A stretch of 64,000 nt of DNA from Sphaerolaimus hirsutus. Its lineage: Eukaryota > Nematoda > Chromadorea > Monhysterida > Sphaerolaimidae. Under the pieces are notes generated by a model. That model did no database searches and was not told the origin of the DNA. It saw only the letters and a program-made list of their open reading frames with translations. This document shows positions 1 to 12,900 of this stretch, one piece after another. The stretch is taken from the NCBI GenBank assembly GCA_964036195.1, contig OZ038454.1, forward strand, positions 29,684,315-29,748,314, written 5' to 3'. Position numbers and translations under genes: made by a program. Each line of letters starts with the position of its first letter. Positions within the stretch are counted from its first letter, which is position 1.

Positions 1-605
1 AAGCAATCGTCTACCAAATCACCAATTATTCATAAAAATTGTCCAAATTTGGCAAGACAGTAGATAAATGTACCCTATTTAGTATGTTAAGCACACACAT
101 AAATATCACTAAATTTTCACATTTTTCACATCGTATGCAAAACAACGTCACTCGACAGGACCATCTACAATGGGTCACATTCAAAAACGTAAATATGAAA
201 CTCTTTCACGTTCTGACACGAAATCTTGCGATATGAAACAGTGCACTTAACACAACAAATGGGGTACATTTATTTACCCCCATACCAAATTCGAGCGGTT
301 TTCATTCAAAATTGATGTGTTGGGGGCCAATCAAAACCGTGCGCCTGACGTGGGCCACCCGGTATATTCGTAAACGTTCTGGCGAAATAATAGACCCCAT
401 TCGAATAAGCCCCCTTGTATTCGCCCCTCAAATATTGCTGTCAAAAAATAAACCCTCTGGGCATATTTCACGGAAATATGGCATATAATATTCATGATAA
501 GATGAGTTTTGTGGCTGGAGTCACCATCAGAAAAATGGTATAGCACGTTCCTGTTCTATAAATGCTTCATTGATGATATATTCGCTGAAACAGTGAATTT
601 TATCA

Positions 606-775
606 TTGGCGCCATTTTGGCGCCTGGCGCCATTGCTTCTGGCGCCCGGTGCCATTTTTTTAGATGGCACCATGGCGCCATTTTCTCTGGCACCCGGCGC
701 CAATTTTTTGAATTGGCGCCATGGCGCCATTGGCGCCATTTTTCCTGGCGATTTTCCATCACTAGTCGGTAGATT
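606..775. mobile_element. GGCGCC-array element (TTTTCCATCACTA end)
   Basis: Dense GGCGCCATTTTGGCGCC and TGGCGCCATGGCGCC palindromes ending CGATTTTCCATCACTA. Further copies at about 52066-52168, 53766-53960, 58165-58275 and 63860-64000 share the terminus (TAGTGATGGAAAA in the other orientation). Confidence 0.7.
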
Positions 776-940
776 TACAGCACTATGTTTTTGGATACAG
801 TGACACTTTTCTATTTGCAGCCTAAAAGCACGGCACTCGTTGCGGGGAAGGAAAACGTTGGCGGAAAGTGAATTTTGTGATGTTTGGAGCTTTCACGAAT
901 GATCGGGTTCAAATGAGACTGGGATTTTGGGACCGAGACT

Positions 941-1696
941 TAGGGTTCGGACGATATGATTTTTCGATATCGATATTCAATATTTTTTTCTGAAACTCGA
1001 TATAGATATTCGATAGTTTTTTCCGAAACTTGATATTCGATATGGACCCTCAATATCGATATTCAGTGCTCGATATTCGATATCAATATTTCGATATTTG
1101 TGATATTTCGATACTTGTGATATTTCGATATTTTGCTTTTGGTACAGCAAAGCATATTTCGAATGGCTTATAGTATTTTCATGTGGTTGTCAACATGATT
1201 AATCATCTCTTCACTGGCATGTAAATGGTGATTTTAACAAGGTTAACAACAGTCAAAATGAGAAAATGGAAGAAAAATATGATGAATCAAATTGTATCAG
1301 GAAAACAATCTTTGGTAGACATCCCAGTTCTTACTAATAACAGTTGCTTAAGGACATTTTGTAAGAAAAGCAGCAAATCAACATTTTCTGGTAGGTAGGA
1401 ACAAGCCAAATACAAGAAATGTTGAATAAGAACTACAACACAAATTAAATTGTAAATACTTTACTTATACTCATCAACAAAAATATTATAAACGCATCAT
1501 ACATACCTCAAAATTAAAATAATAGCTTAATTCAGGGGCACAAAGAGGTTTGATATATCAGAAAAGTGGTCGATATTCAATATCGATATTCAATAATGAT
1601 CGATATCGATATTTGAAAATGATCGATAATCGATATTTTTCAAAATTTTCGATATCGATACTCGATATGAAAACGACAGTCGATATCTGAACCCTA
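941..1696. mobile_element. hAT-like element, TAGGGTTC type with TCGATA arrays (copy A1)
   Basis: Starts TAGGGTTCGGACGATATGA, ends TATCTGAACCCTA; both ends are filled with TATCGATATTCGATA repeats around a unique core (about 1140-1550) shared with copies A2-A5. The 8-bp flanks (about ACCGAGAC and CGCGAGAC) match imperfectly. Older than the other copies. Confidence 0.8.
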
Positions 1697-1824
1697 CGCG
1701 AGACTGACACATCAATTTCACAAGGCTAATGGAGAAAAATGGGCCAACTGCCGAGTGCAGATAATGGTATTTTAATTTGAAAATGACTAAATTGGGGAAA
1801 ACTCAAACACGTGTAAAGCTCGCT

Positions 1825-2283
1825 TAAGCTGCGTTTACACTGGCACGTGTGACGACAAAATTTTTTTGGGCTTTCAACTTTCGTTATGTGACGAAAATTG
1901 AATATTTGTTGTGTCAGATACCTAGATCTCGATCACTCTTTTTGCCTAGGACAAACATAAATTTTTATATATGACGTGATCATACACAATAAAACAAACA
2001 AGAAAATTTGTCGTCACAAGTTGTCGGTTCGAGTTGTTCCCGGGAGCCTCGTTAACGAGGCTCCCGGGAACAACTCGAACCGACAACCTGTGACGACAAA
2101 AATTTTGTTTCGTTTTATTGTGTATGATAACGTCATATATAAAAATTTATGTTTGTCCTAGGCAGAAAGAGTGATCGAGATCTAGGTGTCTGACACAACA
2201 ATTATTCAATTTTCGTGACATAAAGAAAGTTGAAAGCCCAAAAAGTTTTTGTCGTCACACGTGTCAGTGTAAACGCCGCTTTA
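1825..2283. mobile_element. GTTTACAC foldback element G1 (PIF/Harbinger-like?)
   Basis: Flanked by TTA: AGCTGCGTTTACACTGGCAC...GTGTCAGTGTAAACGCCGCT. Almost the whole element is one inverted repeat. Its centre, about 2036-2071, is a perfect palindrome around GTTCCCGGGAGCCTCGTTAA. Confidence 0.8.
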
Positions 2284-2544
2284 CGAGTTTTCGAAAAACT
2301 CTGTGTGAAAATTAGTGTGAGCAGGGCCACCCGCACCATTTTTTTGAGGTGCCAATGCCTTTTCCTTTGGATGTTAAGCTGCCAATAGTTTTCCCTTTCG
2401 ACACGGAGACAGGAAGTTTGGATATTTTGTTGAAATTGAGAGTGTGGTCTCGTTGGAACCCTGCATGTTTTTATATTTGCAAACGCGAAACATCGCTTGC
2501 ACTTTCAACTAGGACCGTCTGCTTGAAAAATCTGTATTCTACCT

Positions 2545-2985
2545 ACACGTATTTCCTCGAAATACCCCCCGGGGGTGATTGTTTCATAGTCGTCCCGAGA
2601 GGGGGGGTGGGTATTTCGAGGGGGGGGGGTTATTTTTTCACAAGAAAATTTTTGAAAACCAAGTACGAAATTGTCGTCTGAAACGTACGCAGACGTCGAA
2701 AAATGCAACAAAAACTGCCATTTATAAGGTTCTGTAGACTAATATTAGTATGTAGATGGTATGTACACTGTTCTAACGTGACACCGACATTGTTTTAACA
2801 TGTGTTCTGCAGTACACAGAACACAAACTACAGTTATTGTCATGTACGTTCCCTTTACACTCAATTTGGGGGGGGTATTTCGAGGGGGGGGGGGGTGATT
2901 GTTTCATAGTGGTCCCGAGAGGGGGGGGGGGTCAAACGAGGGGGGGGCGGTATTTCGGGGGGGGGGGTATTTCGAGGAAATACGG
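2545..2985. mobile_element. TA-family MITE, diverged copy
   Basis: Left end CGTATTTCCTCGAAATACCC, right end GTATTTCGAGGAAATACGGT, poly-G runs inside. The TA flanks are not clear. A smaller fragment of the family lies at about 376-440 and another at about 4266-4437. Confidence 0.7.
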
Positions 2986-3289
2986 TCGGTATGTGTCTAG
3001 GTATAGACTTTTAAAATACACCATTGACAAATCGCAATTTATCGGTAATTATAATAAATGTTGCATCGCAATGTTGTTTGTATACATTATTAAATATAAG
3101 CTCAACGTAATTTCGCATGGTACTGCATCTCGTATATAATTATGACAAAACTTTTATTCGATAAAATCTGTCAATAGGTGCAATCGTTTATTCCGTAAAT
3201 AAATACAAGTTGCGTCAAATACATAAAAATTACAAGTATAATATACCTAATACAGAGTTCTGGTGCCAAATCGAATTGAGACAAATACG

Positions 3290-3570
3290 GGGGTGCACTG
3301 ATACGCACATCTGCCCGATATGCACATTTGCCCGTTTTTTTCACTTGACACTTTTTTAAGTGATTTTCAGATATGAGTGAAGTGAAAAACGCTGCGCGAT
3401 GACATTAGTGAACTTTTTTCACTTCACTCATATCTGAAAATCACTTGAAAATGTGTCAAGTGAAAAACAGTGAAAAATGGCTATTTTTCACTGTTTTTTT
3501 TCACTACACATTTTCAAGTGATTTTCAGATATGAGTGAAGTGAAAAAAGTTCACTAATGTCATTGCACAA
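3290..3570. repeat. Inverted repeat of AGTGATTTTCAGATATGAGTG units
   Basis: Three alternating-orientation copies of a unit containing TTTTCAGATATGAGTGAAGTG. Ends directly before element C1. Confidence 0.7.
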
Positions 3571-3583
3571 CAATTATCTCGCC

Positions 3584-4249
3584 TAGGGTTGGCCAATGTT
3601 TTTTTAAACGTTTTATTTAAAAAAACGTTGTCTTTTTTTTAAAAACACGAGGTCCGAAACATTTTTTTTAAACATTGGCCAAAATTTTTAGTACTAAGCA
3701 CTAGGTATTTTAAAAAATTATTGCACGCAAGCGTGCAATTTCACACACAATTTGACATTGGTGGTTGTTTTCATTGGTTTTGTGGCATTTTTAGTATCAA
3801 AGCAACCATTTCTATGTGCTACCATGGGTCAATAAGCCGTCATATGTTGCTCTAGTATATAATATTCAGGTAATGTGCTTCCATGTACCTCCACAGTGTG
3901 TAACTGCACTCCCAAAGTAACAACCTCCTTCTATAACCTGGTTTGATCACTATTCCGTGCGAAACTTCACTTGAAGTCACGAACATTTTGACTATAAGAT
4001 GATATACAAACATGTTGACAAAAAATGAACATTTTTGACACAAATCACCACTTATAATGCTATCCCATGTCTCCACAACCATTATAAGGTCATATATAAC
4101 ATCACAGAGTATTGTCACTTGTCTGATATACCTATACATGTTGACCCAGAGCCATATCTGGGAGCTTTTGTTAAAAAACGTTTTTTATTTAAAAAAACGT
4201 TGTTTAAAAAAAACATGGAGTTGAAAAAAACGTTTTTTTTCCAACCCTA
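3584..4249. mobile_element. hAT-like element C1 (TAGGGTTGG, T-rich ends)
   Basis: TAGGGTTGGCCAATGTTTTT...TTTTTTTTCCAACCCTA with flanks ATCTCGCC and ATTTCGCC (7/8). The core (calls for ATATGACC and GTATATCAGACA) is shared with C2 and C3. Confidence 0.88.
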
Positions 4250-4439
4250 ATTTCGCCAGCAAATTTTGACGGGGGTATATTCGTATTTTACATGTACATG
4301 GGATCCATGATGTACATTTTTCTAGACGGGGGTATTTCGGGGGTGGGGTATTTTTCCTTAGCTCGCTCAGCCCTAGTGGGGACTTCAATGGGAGAGTGTA
4401 AATTCAATGGGGGTAATAATTCGAGAGAAATACGGTATG

Positions 4440-5870
4440 ATAGGGACACTTTGCCCTCACGCACACTAATTGACAGCAGAAACCTGAGAAACTGATAAAT
4501 CGGCTTCGAGTGCATAAGAGTTATACTGGGCGGACACGAACTGCCCTCGCACGCATTATGTCTCACGTTGGAAGCGTGCCAATGATGCAAAAGCAGGCGA
4601 GTTTTGCATAAAAGATGAAAAATATCTTGTTGTGAAAAAGTTTACGTATAGCGTTATAACAGAGATGACTTTTTCAACTTTTTATGAAAATCGCATGCGT
4701 AAAAAAACGTTGGCACGCTTCCAGCGAGAACCACGCGTGCAGGGTGTAAAGTGACTGGAGTATGACCGGAATGAGAAGTCAGTCAGCAATTGTTGGCGGA
4801 GATGAAAATGAACCAATCTGGTAAACTCGAAGGTGTTCAAAACAGATTTATCCCATATGTCCAACAAGATGCCCAAATTTCGGTTGTCAACTGGTGCGTA
4901 TATCGAGGCAAAACATTGGCGCCATACTTTTCCAACCAATTGTTACAAGGACACGCTTTTCATGCGCAATGAGCGTTTTTTCAGGGGAAATTTTACTTGC
5001 TCAATCAAATGGGGGCACCCGGTCGCTCAAATTTACTTCTACACTCAAAATATTTACTTCGTACAAAATAATGGTTTTGGGGGAATCATACGAGTACATA
5101 TTCGATGTAATAAATTGACTCTTCAAACTATTATTTATATTCAGTCACATATGAGACATTATTGCTAATAGGCCGTAGCTACATAAACTGCATGCCACCC
5201 AAGTTCGGCAGTCACAGGTTTGTTTGATGTCGACCACCACAGCTTCAGCTACGAGGCCCAATAATATTCCAATAACATAAGTAAATATGTAAACATGGCA
5301 GCACACACCTGAGTGTCTCCAGCTGTGCCCCCTTGTGTATGTGAGTGGGGGGCTGTTGTGAACCTGACCCTAAATTTTCAGACTAGTACCTCCCTATGGC
5401 ATCAATTTACCGAGTGACTGCCGAACTTTGGTAACACAGCATTTACATGTAAGGCAGTAGGAAGTCGTATGAAAAAATGTAACACCATCATATCACAAAA
5501 TCTACTCGCACCAAAATTGTGTATTTATAAACGGAACATTTAACCAGGGGCGAAATTTATATTAAGCCGATCACGTTATACGGGCAGCCCGATTCACTGC
5601 CACTGAAAAAAAGTTGCCGACTAATAAAAATTCGTCCCAAATCCCTTTATCTTACACTGACCAAAGCGAGCACTACTGCAGAAATGTGTTTTATATACTG
5701 CTTCCGACTCAGGTTCGGCATCGATTTTTTGGCGTGTCGCTTATCTGCCAGCTGTGGGGTGCACAATAGCACAAATTTGAGGGGAGTGTACTTGTAGCCC
5801 ACACCCCCGCCTAGTATACACTAGCGGGGGCGCTCTTGCGACTCACTGCAGTGTGGGTGGGTCGCCAAAT
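4440..5870. other. No gene or clear element recognised
   Basis: AT-rich single-copy-looking sequence with a few CTGGTAAACTCGAA/ACGCTTCCA phrases that recur elsewhere in the window. Nothing coding supported. Confidence 0.5.
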
Positions 5871-5875
5871 AAATA

Positions 5876-6239
5876 CCGTAATACCTCGAAATACCCCCAT
5901 GGGGGTTTATTATTTCGCAAGCAAAATTTGAGGAGGGGTTAATTCGAGGGGGGGGGGTTATTCGGGGAGGGTTTTTTTATTTCGCCAGAAATTTTCGTGA
6001 AATTCATAGTAAAGAATAGGCTTTTTCTTACACAAAAACGGTAATAAATGTGAGAAAAAAGATTATATTGGGGCTATAGATCTACATCTGTACACAAATG
6101 CGCATCTAAGTGTAGCTGCGATGCAAATAAGTAGTAATAAATACATGATGTACATTGTATACATGATGTACATCATTCCGGAGGGGGGTTAATTCGAGGG
6201 GGGGTTAATTCAAGGGGGGGTTAATACGAGGTAATACGG
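5876..6239. mobile_element. TA-flanked mariner-like MITE (CCGTATTTCCTCG family)
   Basis: TA|CCGTAATACCTCGAAATAC...TTAATACGAGGTAATACGG|TA. Subterminal CCCCC/GGGGG runs and TTATTTCGCCAGC boxes. Confidence 0.85.
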
Positions 6240-6732
6240 TATGCTACTTGTTGTAATATCTTTGCTGTCCGCGTCAACTTAGGCACCGATGACTGCGGAT
6301 GCCCAGCTGGTCACGGACACATCTTCAGCTGTGGCAGGGCTAGACAAATAAAATTTTGGGGGTATAAAGCCAGCAACACCCCGTATAGTACACGTGAATC
6401 GCAAAAAATTTAAAATCTGTGCCTAACCTGAGTGGGAAGCAGTCGGAATTAATAATTTTAAAATACAATCCTGACCTACATTATTACACAGATGAAAACC
6501 TAATATTTATGTATCGAGAAATTGTTAGGTAACACATGTCCACAGCGCGAGATGAGCACTTTCTAATGCAGAAAAAGCATTTCAGCATGGCAAAATTTGT
6601 GCATAAACCAAAACACGTCAAAAAGGAACATCGCAAAAAGGCAAAAGAAAACTATTTATTATCAGATGCGTTAAATATTTATAAAAATATGTTATATTCC
6701 GACAAAAATTACAAAACCTTGAAATACTTCCT

Positions 6733-6908
6733 GCCTGGTGGCAGTCATGCACTCAGTATAAAGTCACGTGTCAAATGTCATGTAAATTAAGGGGTTATAC
6801 ATATTTTTCAAATGTCATGCAAAATGTACAAGTCCAGTAATATTTTATCCTTTACCTGACATTTTAATGACATTTAACACTTTAAAAGGTACGGGATTGC
6901 CCCTGGTA
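6733..6908 (+). mobile_element. Diverged copy of the CTGGTG...CCCCTGG inverted-repeat family
   Basis: Starts CCTGGTGGCAGTCATGCAC and ends GTACGGGATTGCCCCTGG, with a TGTCAAATGTCATG core. Related to the introner family, but its right end lacks the AG acceptor. Confidence 0.6.
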
Positions 6909-6909
6909 A

Positions 6910-8830
6910 ACGTTACCGCATTTCCTCTAATATTAAAAACGGGTGGTTAAATTCTATAAAAAGCCCAGTAATAAAAAACACTCCACTTCCAAAAAAAGAT
7001 TTTTCAATTTTAGTTGAGTTTCAACCAATATTTTTGACACACATTTCCACGAATATATATACTACCGCTCAATGTAAATATAATATAAAAATGGAAGAAA
7101 TACGGTAACATATGCCATGCTCGATCACAATCAGCACCGAGGAAGGCAAGGCGAACGAAACCCAGTCACCGAACGATTGGAGGTCTGTTCCGAAATTAGT
7201 GGGTACACACCAGTTTACCGAAGATATCCGGAAAGTGGTGAATTAGCTTTGGACGCATTTGAGTTCACCGAAATGAGGAGTCCGTTATGTACAGTTGACA
7301 GAGATTTAAAATGATTCATTCTGGCGAACTGAAATGTATTTAGAAAAGATTTATCAGTGTCTGTAGTTTCGACAATAAACTAGTGCGTGGCCACCTCTTA
7401 AAAATTTAAACTAGGGGAGACCATTCGCAGATAGATACGTGTCCCACTAATTTCTGAACACGCAATTTGCACTATTATGGGACATTTTTACTCTACATTG
7501 CGCAAAAAGCAAGACACAAACATGGAAATGAGGCGCCTACTTCTTAAAGGCGACAAAATTTTTGTTCCTGGCCCCAAAAATTCCCTTATGGCCAAATTAT
7601 GGACTTATCGACATTTGTCAAATAGTGTCAAAGTTAGACACTCGGAAACGGGTAGCGATGTGGCTTAACTAAATTATCGCACTCGACTTTTAGACCTATC
7701 GACTTTTAAATAGAAGTGGACGCCTCAAATACAGCACATGAGGCGATGAATGAGGAATTGACTATAATTTTCACATCCCCTCCATCAAACTAAAAATATC
7801 CAGGCACTTAACAGTTTTTATCTCTCACGTATTTTGATACTTAAAAAGCGATATTGCCAGTCTACGGTGGCATAGTGTGCAATAAAAAAAATGACCACAA
7901 AGTCATGCTGTACTGTGGCCACAAACACAATGAAAAATATTTAGAACACAATTATTAACCCAAGAAAACGCGGATACATTAAAAATGGGAATTCATAAGT
8001 GTTTGCCGGGTTCTTTTGTGGCTTAGTTCACGGCCGAAATTTACTCAATCTGTTTTAAACATATTTGAGTTGACCAGAACGAATTATTTTGACCGTCAAC
8101 AGAAAATGACAGGTTCGTCATGTTCGTCAACTCAAACGCGTTCAGACACGATTTTTTAGTTTACCAAATTTCGGCCGTCAACTAAAAAAAACTAGCACGA
8201 GAAGCCATGTACTTACGGCCATTAGGCAAAGACATGCGGAAATTTGACGCTTTTTAGATTGTATTTTTTTACCTTAGAATATCGGTTTGGGGGAATTATA
8301 AATTAAAATTCCGGGGAAATAAAACCTTTTATATAAAAGCGTCAATTGCTTATAGACTTCATTGGATAAACGCATATGAAGCACTAACCGTGGCTACCTG
8401 AAAATCTACCACCAATTCATGAAATGCTCCCGGGGCCGATCAAGTCATATGAAAAATATTACTTTGTGCGTTTCATCAGTGAAAATCCAACTAATTCCCG
8501 TTTTTGTTTTAAATAGAAAATTAGAACTCAGCAGCTCCAACAGCTAAACATAGCACAGGCATTTAAAACTTTTTTGCAAGAAATTTTGCAGTGGAAACGC
8601 CATTCACGGGGATCATGATACATGGACCGCAATTGAAAAAATGTACAATAGAGCTCTTATTTTTCCAACGGGCGGATAGATCTCGCAATAAACTGCTAAT
8701 TTTCAACTTCCCAGCATTTTCAATAAAAATAGCTGTGTACCTAATCACTTCTGGCACGCATAAAGCAAAACAATATCCGCTATATCCATATCCACAGGTA
8801 TTCATATCCACAGGCACTTATATAAAACCA
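6910..8830. other. No gene recognised
   Basis: Short open frames only, none with a domain or splice context. Around 7250 and 8060 there are copies of the dispersed GCATTTGAGTTCACC motif. Confidence 0.5.
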
Positions 8831-8839
8831 ACTTTACAC

Positions 8840-9647
8840 TAGGGTTCAAACGGGACCGCGGTCCCGGTACATGGTTCGGCAAAAAGTCGGGACTGGGGCG
8901 GTCCCGGTCCCGGTCCCGGTCCCGACACCCCAGTCCCGGTCCCGGTCCCGGTCCCGACAATTGAAAAAGGCCAGTCCCGGTCCCGGTCCCGGTCCCGACC
9001 ACCCAGTCCCGGTCCCGGTCCCGGTCCCGGAATTTTTCAGCGGTCCCGATAAGAAAAATTGACGGGACTGGATCCAAATTTTGCTTTTTAAATACTTGTA
9101 AAATTCAAAAAAATTCGCGCCAGTCGGCGCATTCTCGTTCTGTCGACGAATTTTTGACGTTTTTTTAGTGAGTTCCAAACATTCTCATTCATGTTCTACA
9201 TCAGAGAAGGCTGAAAATATAATTTACTTTCAGAAAGCACTGCGCCTACTTATGTATCAATACTCACGGTCATAATTTTTGTGGGTTATGTCATTTTTGT
9301 GATTCAATTGAATTTTGTGACTTTTACCATATTTTTTATGACAATTTTGATTGAATGAAGTGTGAAAATCGTATGAAACTTCTGAAAATATGCATTCAAA
9401 TGGTTATCGGTCACGATAGGGCTCAAAAGGGGGCTGTAGTCCTGGTACCTGGTTCGGCAAATCCTGGTCCCGGTCCGGATGCCCCAGTCCCGGTCCCGGT
9501 CCCGGTCCCGACAATTGAAAAATGCCAGTCCCGGTCCCGGTCCCGGTCCGGACCACCTAGTCCCGGTCCCGGTCCCGGTCCCGATAAGAAAAATTTCTGG
9601 TCCCGGTCCCGGTCCCGGTCCGAAAAACCGGTCCCGTTTGAACCCTA
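8840..9647. mobile_element. hAT-like element B1 (GGTCCC/GGGACC arrays)
   Basis: Starts TAGGGTTCAAACGGGACC, ends GGTCCCGTTTGAACCCTA, perfect duplication CTTTACAC at 8832-8839 and 9648-9655. Each end carries blocks of (GGTCCC)n around a unique core at 9070-9460. The right duplication ends 17 bp from the LST2 stop codon. Confidence 0.93.
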
Positions 9648-9672
9648 CTTTACACCCCCCCCCCAAAAAAAA

Positions 9673-9968
9673 TCACTCAGCGCCCCCACTAGTGGAAGGC
9701 GCTCCCCCCACGTGGCCCGGCTGTGGATGGGGCACAAAAGCGCCATCGAAGTGGTTCACCCTGAACACGAAGCAGGTGTTGCAGACGCGCACGCGGCGCT
9801 CGTGGCCCAGCTCGGGCAGGGCGAGGGCGTGCTGGCTGCACTGGGCGCAGAAGATGCGGCCGCAGTTGCGGCAGTGGTGCCGGCGGCGGGTCAGCGTGAA
9901 GGCGGTGCGGCAGCCCGTGCACTCGGCGCACTCGCTGTCGGGCACCCAGTACACCACTGGAGGGCCCA
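9673..9968 (-). CDS. Lst2 (ZFYVE28-like): LST2 last exon: FYVE zinc finger and C-terminus
   Basis: Contains all FYVE landmarks: WVPD (WxxD), four CxxC-type pairs (C-TGC, HHCRNC, FCAQC, VCNTC), the basic RRRHHCR patch that binds PtdIns3P, and the RVC motif. It ends [10 protein letters not shown] plus a short unconserved tail and a TGA stop at 9673-9675. A GGGACC-type hAT element starts 18 bp beyond the stop, so it probably lies in or next to the 3' UTR. Confidence 0.95.
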
Positions 9969-12900
9969 CTGGTGCGTTGCCTGAGCGGTGAGAGGCATGT
10001 CAGTGGGGTGGGAACTATTTTTTTGCACTTGGCGGAAAACGGAAACGGAAAAAATTTTGCCTGCGGAAAGCGGAAAGTTGACAGCCTAGTTGCGACTAAG
10101 CATGACTTTTTGCATTATATATTAATATATATATCATTCAGGGACGTACGCAGGATTTTTAAGCGGGGGGGGCGGATTGTATACGCAGCCCGGCGAATGG
10201 GGGGGGGCGGCGCCCCCCCCCCCCTTCAAATTTGGCCCTATAGTAAAGGAATGGAGCTATGGCGCTGGCGCCATTTGTAGGCGCCAGCCCCATGGCAGTA
10301 TTGGCGTTAGCGCTAGCGCCAACGTATACTACAGGGACGTACGCAGGGGGGGCGGGGGGGGGGGGCGCCCCCCCCGTTCCCGGGCCGGACAAAAAAAGTG
10401 CCAGAAATGGCACTTTCGTGAAGCGATTTTGTACCTACTTAGCAAAACTTTTGCGCGCAAGCGCGCATTTCCGCCCCCCACTCTATATAGAATTCATATT
10501 TTCGATTCCGGAGTGAAATCACCATTACAAGTGCCTTCAACGCAGTGCCCGGTACCTAAATTTAGGCGCAGAAGTACTTAGAGTACACGTTGGCGTTGGC
10601 GCCAACGCCAATAGGGTCATGGCGCTGGCGCCAATGAATGGCGCCAGCGCCATGGCCTCATTCCGTTTACTACAGGAGGAAATTTTAGGGGGGGGCACCG
10701 CCCCCCCCCCGTTCGCCGGGCTCTGTATACAATCCGCCCCCACCCGCTCAAAAATCCTGCGTACGTCCCTGGTATACTAAATGGGTATCTATTAAGACCT
10801 ATACCGTATTTCCTCGGAATACCCCCCTCTTTTGACCTCCCCTCTGGAGACCACTATGAAACAATCACCCCCCCTCGAAATACCCCCCCAAATTGAGTGT
10901 AAAGAGAACGTACATGCCAAATACTGCAGTTTGTGTTCTGCGTAGTGCAGAACACACGTTAAAACAATGTCGGAATCACGTTAGAACAGTGTTTATACCA
11001 TCTACGTACTAATATTAGTCCACATAACTTTATAAATGGTTTTTTTTTGTTGTATGTTTCGACGTCTGCGTACGTTTCAGACCACAATTTCGTACTGGGA
11101 TTTAAAAAATTTTCTTGTGAAATAATAACCCCCCCCCCCCCTCGAAGAGCAGTGCACTATTCCGCATCTAAACCCATCCCGCATGTTGACCCGGAACACA
11201 TTGAATTATACCTGACATGTTGAAAATAGGTAATAAAACACGTGACCTATTTATTTTGAAGGTGAAAATCTAAAAGAAGTAGGAAAATTCGGGAATTTTG
11301 GTAAAAATTAGGGTAAAATTGCTCAAAAGCGCTCCAGATAGCTAGATAGCTCGGCAATTTGCAGGTGTGGGGGTGTTCGACGGAATGTAGCAAAAAAATT
11401 TGTGCCAGGGATAGATAGATAGCTGGGCGGTTTGGGGTGGTGTTACCCACCCCTCTTTCTCACCCCTGCAGGCATAAGGTGTCTATAATGGGTCTACATG
11501 CGGAATGGGCTTTGATGCGGAATGGGCCCTAGCCCCCTCGAAATACCCCCCCCCCCTCTCGGGACCACTATGAAAGAATCACCCCCGGGGGGTATTTCGA
11601 GGAAATACGGTATATAGTTACTATGACCACGTTGGGCACTTTTATAATGCTGTTTGAACTCCTGAAATTATACATTAAACAACGGGGTAGGGTTTGCGGC
11701 TGCCCCCCCCCACCTGCGTACGTCCTTGATATCATTTTACCTGAAATTTTACAGTGTGCGCGAACCAGCACTAGGGTTCAAACGATATGACTTTTCGATA
11801 TCGATATTCGATATTCGATATTTTCTTCTGAAACTCGATATTCGATATCGATACGATATGGAACCTCGATATCGATATTCGATATTCGATATTGAAAAAT
11901 GGTCGATATTCGATATTCGATATTTCGATATTTTCGATATTCGATATTGCGATATGCTTTTGGTATAGCAAGGCATATTTCAAGTGGCATATTGTATTTT
12001 CATGTGATTGCACACATCTTTAATCATCTCTTTACTGAAATTTGAATGGTACAAGTGATTTTAACAAGCTTTACATCACTCAATGGTAGAAAATAGAAGA
12101 AAAACATGATGAATCAAAGTGTATCAGACAAATAACAATTGGTAGATATTACAGTTCATCCTAACCTAATTGCTTAAGGGCATGTTGCAGAAAAAAGTAC
12201 CGTATTACCTCGAATTATCCCCCCCCCCTTGAATTAACCCCCCCCCCCCTCGAATTAACCCCCCCTCAAAATGGGCTGGGGAAATAATAAACCCCCCCTC
12301 GAAATACCCCCCCCCCCCAAATACAGTGTAAACAGCATGTATACAACAAATAACACAGTGTGTGAACTGTATTATGCAGAACACACGTTAAAACCGATGA
12401 CTGAGTGATGTTAGGGGAGGGTTTATGTGTATATACAGTATTATATGCCTATAAACACTCATACGCCTCTATGACTATGACAATGTTGTATTTTTCTACG
12501 TCTGAGTACGGGGAATTTTGTAAAATTTCTGGCGAAATAATAGACCCCCCCCCCCTCGAATAAACCCCCCCCCCTCGAATTAACCCCCCCTCAAAATTTG
12601 CTGGCGAAATAATAAACCCCCATGGGGGTATTTCGAGGTAATACGGTATATCAGCGTTTTCTGGCTTCAAATTTAGCACTCCAACAACAATGCCATTATA
12701 AATACTGTACTTTTACTCATCAAATACAATACTTTAAGCACATCAGATCAACCATAAACATCTCAAAATGAAAATGAAAAGTAAATTTGGGGACACAATA
12801 CAGGTTCGATATATCGAAAAAATGGTCGATATTCGATATCGATATTCGATATTTTTTCAAAATTTTCGATATCGATATTCGATATTCGATATTTTTTCAA

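Larger units (their letters stand above)
10139..11728. mobile_element. hAT-like element E1 (CAGGGACGTACG), outer shell of a nest
   Basis: CAGGGACGTACGCAGGATTT...CTGCGTACGTCCTTG, perfect duplication ATATCATT at 10131-10138 and 11729-11736. It holds the inner element E2 (10332-10771) and a TA-flanked element (10804-11610). Subterminal (GGCGCC)-like and poly-G/C tracts. Confidence 0.93.

Noticed and set aside
9355-9984. A 209-codon plus-strand open frame rich in PGPGP and Ala
   Set aside because: It is the GGTCCC array of element B1 followed by the antisense of the FYVE exon; the minus strand carries all FYVE motifs.
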